Below the pieces are notes generated by a model. The model made no database searches. It worked only from the letters and a program-made list of their open reading frames with translations, and was not told where the DNA came from. A stretch of 64,000 nt of DNA from Hemicentrotus pulcherrimus (Eukaryota > Echinodermata > Echinoidea > Camarodonta > Strongylocentrotidae): contig BEXV01000155.1 of NCBI GenBank assembly GCA_003118195.1, positions 6,025 through 70,024 of the forward strand, read 5' to 3'. Below, in pieces: positions 60,101 through 64,000 of this stretch. Position numbers and translations under genes: made by a program. How positions within the stretch are numbered: position 1 is the stretch's first letter; each line of letters begins with the position of its first letter.

Positions 60101-63100
60101 ATCTTTTTCATATGTAAAAGCTTATATACAAAAGGTTGTGTCAAGCAGATTACAATAAAATCCCATAAACATTTCCAAGAATTTGATAGTGCAACGTACA
60201 TCAACATTTTAATAGCAAATGGAAACCAACAGTTTGTTTATTAATCTTAGGGCATTTACATAATTTTTTTTCTTTTTTTTTCTTCAATTATGAAGATGCA
60301 ATTTATTTCATTTTTAGCATGAGCTTTCAATATACATGTGAGAGACACAGACGAAAGCACTTTTAGTTTACTTGCATACATTGATTGCAGCTTTTGATTT
60401 TGTCAAATAAGATTTTGTTTTGTTAAACCTTACCTGTTGGTCTTGGATCTGTTTCTGGATTTGAGCCTTGTCGGTACTGACTGGTGGCTGCGACGCAAGT
60501 GACCTCTCTGTGGCGTCCAACCATTGGGACAGCGGGGCGATCTGCTCATGGAAGTCCTTGGCCGTCTTATCTGTCTGCTCCAGCTTCTGGCGGCGATCGC
60601 GCACAGCATCGACTAGCGCCCTCCAGCGGCGCTCAAGATCAGAGAGCTGCTGTTGAATTCGCATGCGATCCTGAGGTTCGGACACCTTGGAGAGTTGTTC
60701 ACCCATCTCCTTCAGGGCATCAACGCTGGGCTCACGATCAGTGATGAGACGATCAAGCAACTGCGTATAACAAGAAGATTGCAAAGATATTTTAGCTGGG
60801 ATGCCTTCAATAAACAGTATGATTTCAATCCATTAATGTTAAAAGAATAACATATCTCTGCAAAGAGACTTTTCAAAGGAAACAAGAAAGGCAATTTTGG
60901 TTGAAGAATAGAATGTTTCCTACAATAGATTTTCAGGTTTCTATAAGAAACTTTCGTTGCTTTTCACGAGAAACTTTTGTTTCCTTTCAATAGGATTCGA
61001 GGTTTCATCTGCTAATGGAAAACTCTTGGATCGGCACAAGTATTATCAATGATTTACTGGCCCACATAAGATGTTCCAACCTTCACTATCCCAAATGAAT
61101 GTGAATAGAGAATGGTCCTTTCATACTATCACAGTCAACCTTTAGCCCCAGAATGACCCTACACTGACCTGCTGATCTGCGAGCTGAGCCTTGACCACCT
61201 TGTAATCCGAGGATGGGTCCTTCTGTGTGGAGACTAGGTCTTCTGTCTCTCCGATCCATCCCATGAGGGACTGGAGAGCCTCCTGGAACTTGCCGCAACG
61301 GAGGAGACCTTCGTTCAACTTGGCCTCGCGGTCAGAGTTCTGAGAAAAAAATGAAATTATATTCATTAAATTTCCCTTTATCAAAAATTCATAAAACAAG
61401 TTTTAACTTCATATAAACACATTGGGGTTTTGATTTATAACTGATTGGGTAAGGAAAAACTGAAGATTGCAAGTGATTTCTTTCACAAGATATCGAACAA
61501 GCTTTGAATGCGGTTGAAATAAATTGGAATGAGTCGCAACTGTTAATTGTTGCTACCTGAACATGTACCCGTTTGTCAATAAACATTGATGAAAATGTAG
61601 TTCTTGTAAAGCTAGAGGAATATTCTGTGCAAATTAGAGTTGGTTTTTTCAAACCTTGGGTTCAATACCAGGTTTTATCTCTTTTAAAATATATTTACTT
61701 TACATGTACAATTAGTGAAAAGTTAGAAGCAATTTCTGCATACCTTTGCATGTAGTCTGTTCCACCTGTCGTTCATGGCCTCCATATCACCCTCAAGCTG
61801 GTTGGTATTGACCCTTGGTTCTGCACTCTGTACAAGGTTCTGTCCGACCCTGTTGGCATCCCTCAACCTCGGCACCAACGGTTCCACAAAGTTCCTCATG
61901 TACGTCTTAAACTCCTTCTGCTGCTGTTTAACAGTGTCGACATCGGCGCCAACAGGCTTCTGCAGCATCTGTGCTGATTCAGCCTTGCCAAGGAGCTCGT
62001 CGACCTCACCCATGGTGTGCTTGAGATCTTGCATGCGCGACGTCGTGCGGTCGATTTCGTCCTGGCGCTTGTTGGCACGCTCACGCAGTCGCTGCCAGCG
62101 TTTGTTGAGGTTGTCGAGCTGCTCGCGGAAGTTGTCAGAGTCGGTGAGGTAACCTCGGTCGATGATGTCACGGAAGACACGGTCAGCCTTCAAGAGGGTC
62201 TTCTTGATGTCTTCCAGGTTCTGTTGATATTTCTGGGAAATAATTGAAAGCACAAATTGAAAGCTTATGTACTGTACAAGTTCACATTTAAAGTGACACC
62301 ACTGGAGTTTGTAATCACAACATCTTCCTCATACAATCATTTGAAAATTCAAGTGGATGACTTGATAAAAGTAAAATAAATGTTATTGTATAAGGATTGA
62401 AATGACTAAAACTCTTATGAGCTCATTTGTTTGATTAGATGTGTAACTTGAATTAGAGTTACATGTAAGCACAGTCCTGGGGGGTGTTTCACAAAGATTC
62501 TAAGTCGAACTTAACTCTAAGTTGGACTTAAATATTATGGAGAGCCATTTGTAGCCTCATAATGAAATATATTCAAGAGCAAAAATTGAAGTATTTTACA
62601 CTTTTCATAAATTCCACATCAAGAACATGAAATCTCCCATGATAATAGAAAATATGAATGATTTGAATCACTATTTTATGCCTATTAAAATAACTTTTAC
62701 AAAATATTTTCAAGGATGCTAATGGCTTTCCATAATTGTTAAGTCCAACTTAGAGATAAGTTCAACTTAGGATCTTTGTGAAACACCCCCCTGTATTACA
62801 AAGGCCCTCACATAAAGCAATTTTGAGACTAGCAATTGGCTACACTGGATGATTTTTGCTAAACAAACAAATAAAGTAATTAGAAATAAGTTATTATCCC
62901 ATCATTTGAAATTTGAAAATAAAAATAAGTTATAATGTACATGTCAATATATTATTATTCAAAAAGAAAATTCATGACAGTATAAAGCAAAAGAGATATT
63001 TCCTTACATCAATCTCATCTGCCTGTGCTGCCAAGGTGTCGAGGTCCCTAGCAACGGGAGCCATCTTGTCAAGTCCATCCTCAGACTCTCCCAGCTGGAA

Positions 63101-63713
63101 GTTACAGTCGTTCAACATGGACTGATGATAGATAAAGAGGAAAGAATTTTGAAGATCCAAATACACATGGTCAACAACATCAACAGTATTACTCAAGACA
63201 AGACAATCACACATAAACATGAAAATTAATTACCGGTACATAGAAAACGCTATATTTTCCCTCTCTACATACATATTCACATGTACATTGATGCCAGAGC
63301 ACTTTGCTTTCCACCATTATTTTAATCCCCAAAATTAGAACAGTAACAAATAGGGAAGAAGAGGACTTCAACTCAGGGATGATTTGACTACAACATGTAT
63401 GACAACATCTTGTATTGCATGTCACCTTGATATGGTTTGCTTTTTAAGGAATTTGACCAGTGTCTTGGGGAAGAATGGCCAGTGACCTTCAACCTACCTG
63501 GAATGAGAGGATCTCTTGGTTTCCAGCCTCCAACTGACCGTACCTATCTTTGACCAAACCCTTCAGCTTCTGGTAGCGCTTGACCACACCATCCACGTCA
63601 TCACCCACTGGGGTGGTGTCGGCTCGTGGGGGCGCTGCAGCCATTAGGCCGCTGCTGTTGTCCTGGACCTTGACGATGGCTTGCTCCATGCCGTCGACCT
63701 CATCTTGCAAAGC
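34144..63713 (-). CDS. MACF1: Spectraplakin (MACF1/dystonin family), 3' half, 38 exons
   Basis: Gene-level entry. Giant cytoskeletal linker that joins actin filaments to microtubules. The window holds the rod and microtubule-binding C-terminus; the actin-binding and plakin parts lie beyond 64000. Thirty-eight exons (listed separately) have GT–AG borders and sum to 7341 bp, 2446 codons plus stop with no frame break. Window residues 1-1970 form 18 modules of 105-113 residues, the length of spectrin repeats. Residues 1971-2062 are a partial repeat with a basic Arg/Ser insert. EF-hand loops lie at 2097-2108 and 2133-2144, the GAS2 domain at about 2163-2280, and a Ser/Thr/Arg-rich tail to 2446. 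Most junctions are phase 0 at module edges. Vertebrates have two such genes (MACF1, DST); invertebrates usually have one, so the symbol means family, not strict orthology. Confidence 0.97.
35237..35256. repeat. Perfect 20-bp palindrome
   Basis: CATGTAGTTG followed directly by its reverse complement. Confidence 0.9.
35726..35934. mobile_element. MITE with ATGTGTCCC ends
   Basis: The 20-bp terminal inverted repeats (35726-35745 and 35915-35934, core CAATGTGTCCC) differ at two positions. The internal sequence is related to 3815-3945. Confidence 0.65.
37092..37407. mobile_element. Foldback element, 316 bp, perfect 26-bp ends
   Basis: The first and last 26 bp are exact reverse complements (core AGTTTAAGCTTCTACCAAC). 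Further inward, CCAAGTGATTATTCACACAGTTT and CTGCTGCC pair with complements near 37300-37345, so almost the whole element can fold into one hairpin. Confidence 0.85.
38263..38449 (-). CDS. MACF1: Spectraplakin exon 37: Ser/Thr/Arg tail
   Basis: 187 bp, acceptor TCTTTAG, donor CCAG|GTAGGC, phase 0 in and 1 out. It encodes [13 protein letters not shown] then a [19 protein letters not shown] run and [12 protein letters not shown]. Low-complexity basic tail. Confidence 0.85.
39055..39215 (-). CDS. MACF1: Spectraplakin exon 36: end of GAS2 domain and linker
   Basis: 161 bp, acceptor TCCACAG, donor CAAG|GTCAGT, phase 1 in. It encodes [20 protein letters not shown] then [20 protein letters not shown]. 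The NIELREKF stretch is the conserved GAS2 end. Confidence 0.93.
39672..39789 (-). CDS. MACF1: Spectraplakin exon 35: GAS2 core
   Basis: 118 bp, acceptor TTGTTAG, donor AGAG|GTGAGA, phase 1 out. It encodes [20 protein letters not shown] and [11 protein letters not shown], the most conserved block of the GAS2 microtubule-binding domain. Confidence 0.97.
40293..40367 (-). CDS. MACF1: Spectraplakin exon 34: GAS2 Cys-rich start
   Basis: 75 bp, 25 codons, phase 0 both sides. It encodes [20 protein letters not shown]. The clustered Cys (C-x2-C-x-C) match the zinc-binding part of GAS2 domains. Confidence 0.93.
40903..41057 (-). CDS. MACF1: Spectraplakin exon 33: EF-hand 2
   Basis: 155 bp, phase 1 in. 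It encodes [15 protein letters not shown], then the loop [12 protein letters not shown] with all calcium ligands (D1, D3, D5, D9, E12), and a hinge ending AEKIEDE. Confidence 0.96.
41555..41717 (-). CDS. MACF1: Spectraplakin exon 32: EF-hand 1
   Basis: 163 bp, phase 1 out. It encodes [20 protein letters not shown], then the loop [12 protein letters not shown] with intact ligands (D1, D3, D5, S9, E12). Confidence 0.96.
42105..42380 (-). CDS. MACF1: Spectraplakin exon 31: last partial repeat with basic insert
   Basis: 276 bp, phase 0 both sides. [18 protein letters not shown] starts a repeat helix, then ~40 residues rich in Arg, Ser and Pro ([21 protein letters not shown]), then a helix with [19 protein letters not shown] similar insertion occurs at this point in vertebrate MACF1 as I recall it. 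Confidence 0.93.
42480..42710. repeat. (ATC)n-rich intronic tract
   Basis: Interrupted ATC/CAT triplets next to the donor of exon 30. They produce spurious Asp/Gly-rich frames on the minus strand. Confidence 0.85.
42726..42914 (-). CDS. MACF1: Spectraplakin exon 30: spectrin repeat 18, second part
   Basis: 189 bp, phase 0. [20 protein letters not shown], then [16 protein letters not shown] with the usual helix-A Trp. Ends ALLKEHQ before the donor. Confidence 0.95.
43356..43499 (-). CDS. MACF1: Spectraplakin exon 29: spectrin repeat 18, first part
   Basis: 144 bp, phase 0. [35 protein letters not shown] and RWEE. The CHP...IKHWIT stretch is typical of this spectraplakin repeat. Confidence 0.95.
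44021..44149 (-). CDS. MACF1: Spectraplakin exon 28: spectrin repeat 17, second part
   Basis: 129 bp, phase 0. [20 protein letters not shown], ends ISEQMDTHK. Helix with the conserved L-x-x-WL. Confidence 0.95.
44545..44739 (-). CDS. MACF1: Spectraplakin exon 27: spectrin repeat 17, first part
   Basis: 195 bp, phase 0. [17 protein letters not shown], then [16 protein letters not shown] with the helix-C Trp. Confidence 0.93.
45138..45297 (-). CDS. MACF1: Spectraplakin exon 26: spectrin repeat 16, second part
   Basis: 160 bp, phase 2 in and 0 out. [37 protein letters not shown], ends MEVHK. One of the best conserved spectraplakin repeats. Confidence 0.95.
45708..45874 (-). CDS. MACF1: Spectraplakin exon 25: spectrin repeat 16, first part
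   Basis: 167 bp, phase 0 in and 2 out. [15 protein letters not shown], then [14 protein letters not shown] with the helix-C Trp. The only phase-2 junction in this part of the rod. Confidence 0.93.
46416..46535 (-). CDS. MACF1: Spectraplakin exon 24: spectrin repeat 15, second part
   Basis: 120 bp, phase 0. [20 protein letters not shown], ends LKAQLRRHK. Confidence 0.93.
47064..47270 (-). CDS. MACF1: Spectraplakin exon 23: spectrin repeat 15, first part
   Basis: 207 bp, phase 0. [20 protein letters not shown], then [20 protein letters not shown]. Confidence 0.95.
47733..47888 (-). CDS. MACF1: Spectraplakin exon 22: spectrin repeat 14, second part
   Basis: 156 bp, phase 0. [38 protein letters not shown], ends QQITEHK. 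Confidence 0.93.
48000..48200. repeat. CT-rich intronic tract
   Basis: (CTGT)n then CTCTCT repeats between exons 21 and 22. Confidence 0.85.
48320..48496 (-). CDS. MACF1: Spectraplakin exon 21: spectrin repeat 14, first part
   Basis: 177 bp, phase 0. [20 protein letters not shown], then [16 protein letters not shown]. Confidence 0.93.
48963..49091 (-). CDS. MACF1: Spectraplakin exon 20: spectrin repeat 13, second part
   Basis: 129 bp, phase 0. [20 protein letters not shown], ends REQLDRHN before GTAAGA. Confidence 0.92.
49310..49450. repeat. (CAT/ATC)n intronic microsatellite
   Basis: Long triplet tract directly 3' of the exon 19 donor. It creates a false Asp-rich extension on the minus strand. 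Confidence 0.9.
49475..49675 (-). CDS. MACF1: Spectraplakin exon 19: spectrin repeat 13, first part
   Basis: 201 bp, phase 0. [20 protein letters not shown], then [20 protein letters not shown]. Confidence 0.94.
50252..50407 (-). CDS. MACF1: Spectraplakin exon 18: spectrin repeat 12, second part
   Basis: 156 bp, phase 0. [34 protein letters not shown], ends IELAKHK. Confidence 0.94.
50892..51062 (-). CDS. MACF1: Spectraplakin exon 17: spectrin repeat 12, first part
   Basis: 171 bp, phase 0. [20 protein letters not shown], then [18 protein letters not shown]. Confidence 0.93.
51453..51791 (-). CDS. MACF1: Spectraplakin exon 16: spectrin repeat 11
   Basis: 339 bp, 113 codons, a whole repeat in one exon, phase 0. 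[39 protein letters not shown], then [18 protein letters not shown] (Tyr in place of the usual Trp in the last helix). Confidence 0.94.
52039..52253 (-). CDS. MACF1: Spectraplakin exon 15: spectrin repeat 10, second part
   Basis: 215 bp, phase 1 in and 0 out. [20 protein letters not shown], then [16 protein letters not shown], ends PAIKEQQ. Confidence 0.93.
52788..52893 (-). CDS. MACF1: Spectraplakin exon 14: spectrin repeat 10, first part
   Basis: 106 bp, phase 0 in and 1 out (AGAG|GTAAAA). [20 protein letters not shown], ends SPSDPHVR. Confidence 0.9.
53273..53392 (-). CDS. MACF1: Spectraplakin exon 13: spectrin repeat 9, second part
   Basis: 120 bp, phase 0. [20 protein letters not shown], then [21 protein letters not shown] decayed duplicate lies 88 bp upstream in transcript direction (53480-53561). 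Confidence 0.92.
53480..53561 (-). pseudogene. Decayed duplicate of exon 13, in-frame stop
   Basis: About 82 bp after an acceptor-like TTTGCAG. Its translation [18 protein letters not shown] then stop parallels exon 13 ([18 protein letters not shown]), and the DNA similarity continues past the stop (CCAGAGCCAATCTCTG versus CCAGAACCGATCTCTG) before diverging. The TGA is in the frame exon 12 would supply. No strong donor follows; AA|GTGAAG is possible. A dead exon copy or a poison exon. Confidence 0.8.
53614..53820 (-). CDS. MACF1: Spectraplakin exon 12: spectrin repeat 9, first part
   Basis: 207 bp, phase 0. [20 protein letters not shown], then [20 protein letters not shown] (Tyr in the helix-C Trp position). 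Confidence 0.93.
54368..54697 (-). CDS. MACF1: Spectraplakin exon 11: spectrin repeat 8
   Basis: 330 bp, 110 codons in one exon, phase 0. [40 protein letters not shown], then [18 protein letters not shown]. Confidence 0.93.
55017..55142 (-). CDS. MACF1: Spectraplakin exon 10: spectrin repeat 7, second part
   Basis: 126 bp, phase 0. [20 protein letters not shown], ends [10 protein letters not shown]. Confidence 0.92.
55683..55889 (-). CDS. MACF1: Spectraplakin exon 9: spectrin repeat 7, first part
   Basis: 207 bp, phase 0. [20 protein letters not shown], then [20 protein letters not shown], ends ALDGAQK. Confidence 0.92.
56321..56550 (-). CDS. MACF1: Spectraplakin exon 8: spectrin repeat 6, second part
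   Basis: 230 bp, phase 1 in and 0 out. [20 protein letters not shown], then [19 protein letters not shown]. Confidence 0.93.
57127..57211 (-). CDS. MACF1: Spectraplakin exon 7: spectrin repeat 6, first part
   Basis: 85 bp, phase 0 in and 1 out (CACTG|GTGAGA). [20 protein letters not shown] then QDLLRQCT. Short, but the phase with exon 8 (G|GC) and the combined length of 105 codons support it. Confidence 0.85.
58680..59006 (-). CDS. MACF1: Spectraplakin exon 6: spectrin repeat 5
   Basis: 327 bp, 109 codons in one exon, phase 0, donor [49 protein letters not shown], then [18 protein letters not shown]. Confidence 0.93.
60434..60760 (-). CDS. MACF1: Spectraplakin exon 5: spectrin repeat 4
   Basis: 327 bp, 109 codons in one exon, phase 0. 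[40 protein letters not shown], then [18 protein letters not shown]. Confidence 0.94.
61169..61339 (-). CDS. MACF1: Spectraplakin exon 4: spectrin repeat 3, second part
   Basis: 171 bp, phase 0. [20 protein letters not shown], then [19 protein letters not shown]. Confidence 0.93.
61744..62232 (-). CDS. MACF1: Spectraplakin exon 3: spectrin repeat 2 and start of repeat 3
   Basis: 489 bp, 163 codons, the longest exon here, phase 0. [40 protein letters not shown], then [13 protein letters not shown]. With exon 4 it makes 220 codons, two repeat lengths. Confidence 0.94.
62479..62791. mobile_element. MITE with GGGTGTTTCACAAAGAT ends
   Basis: The left end GGGGTGTTTCACAAAGATTC and right end GATCTTTGTGAAACACCCCC are reverse complements. 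The similarity runs ~55 bp inward (CTAAGT-GAACTTA, GTTGGACTTAA). About 313 bp, no ORF, in intron 2 of the spectraplakin gene. Confidence 0.8.
63008..63121 (-). CDS. MACF1: Spectraplakin exon 2: spectrin repeat 1, second part
   Basis: 114 bp, phase 0. [20 protein letters not shown], then [12 protein letters not shown] before GTAAGG. Confidence 0.9.
63498..63713 (-). CDS. MACF1: Spectraplakin exon 1 of this window: spectrin repeat 1, first part
   Basis: 216 bp, acceptor CCCCCCAG, donor CCAG|GTAGGT, phase 0. [19 protein letters not shown], then [20 protein letters not shown]. It enters in phase 0, so more exons lie upstream beyond the window. Confidence 0.92.
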
Positions 63714-64000
63714 CTGGGGGGAGGGGAGTACAGTTAGTATGTGTTTAGTATGTACTGGAAAGTTACATCTGAGGAATTTTAGGGGTAGTTTTTTTTTCCT
63801 TTTCGGTCTAATGTTCTTTCCAAACTCGTAACATTATAAAAGCTTTAACCCCCTGACTCCTGAACTCTCTCATTTCCATAGGCCTATTACAGAAAAACGC
63901 TATTAATGATACCAACAAAATAAAAAAATTGAAAGGGGTGAACAGCATGGATGCAATACAGATAAGGACCAGAAAGGAGGGAGTAATTATAACAGATAAC
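63714..64000 (-). other. Intron sequence at window edge
   Basis: No exon seen. The upstream spectraplakin exons must lie beyond 64000. Confidence 0.7.

Noticed and set aside
1..64000. CRISPR arrays, bacterial operons or phage-type systems
   Set aside because: No regularly spaced identical repeats of that type. All coding evidence is spliced eukaryotic genes plus eukaryotic transposon remains.

Overview
This is a window of animal (metazoan) nuclear DNA: intron-rich genes with GT–AG junctions, AT-rich introns, many small inverted-repeat transposons and microsatellites, one run of Ns (17106-18097) and two single-N joins. A deuterostome, most likely an echinoderm and probably a sea urchin, fits best. 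The reasons are an SRCR+WSC surface receptor pair, an intronless rhodopsin-class receptor, a single spectraplakin-type gene, and abundant ACATGTACATGT-type palindromic repeats. The species call is inference.

Region 1 (1-25.2 kb, accessory and repeat-rich). Two paralogous single-pass receptor genes lie head to head. The minus-strand copy has a signal-peptide exon (14271-14352), SRCR exons (9634-9855, 9390-9464), a WSC exon (7640-7942), a short linker exon (7389-7466) and a Ser/Pro stalk exon (6695-6802); I could not find its membrane and tail exons. The plus-strand copy has SRCR (16699-16920, 18124-18198), WSC (18998-19300), linker (19899-19982), a longer Ser/Thr/Pro stalk (20560-20913), membrane (23585-23657) and tail (24358-24913) exons; I could not find its signal exon. 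SRCR and WSC exon lengths (222, 75 and 303 bp) and all phases agree between copies. Between and around them lie foldback elements, TTAA-flanked MITEs, LINE fragments, a duplicated block joined through single Ns (11013-14061), a long-TIR element carrying a decayed zinc-finger-like ORF (1361-3696), and a seven-copy tandem repeat (22300-23250).

Region 2 (25.2-31 kb) is mostly non-coding, with (GTA)n tracts, around one intronless class A GPCR gene (28019-29257, +).

Region 3 (31-64 kb, minus strand) is the 3' half of a spectraplakin gene (MACF1/dystonin family). I resolved 38 coding exons whose phases join without a break into 2446 codons plus stop: 18 spectrin-repeat-length modules, a final partial repeat with an Arg/Ser-rich insert, two canonical EF-hands, a GAS2 microtubule-binding domain and a Ser/Thr/Arg-rich tail. 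The 5' part lies beyond position 64000. Notable extras are a decayed duplicate exon with an in-frame stop (53480-53561), a large foldback element in the last intron, and a cluster of GTCCCCA motifs in the presumed 3' UTR.

The genes do not form one pathway. The receptor pair looks like recognition/adhesion or immune-type surface proteins, the GPCR is an orphan, and the spectraplakin is a conserved cytoskeletal cross-linker.
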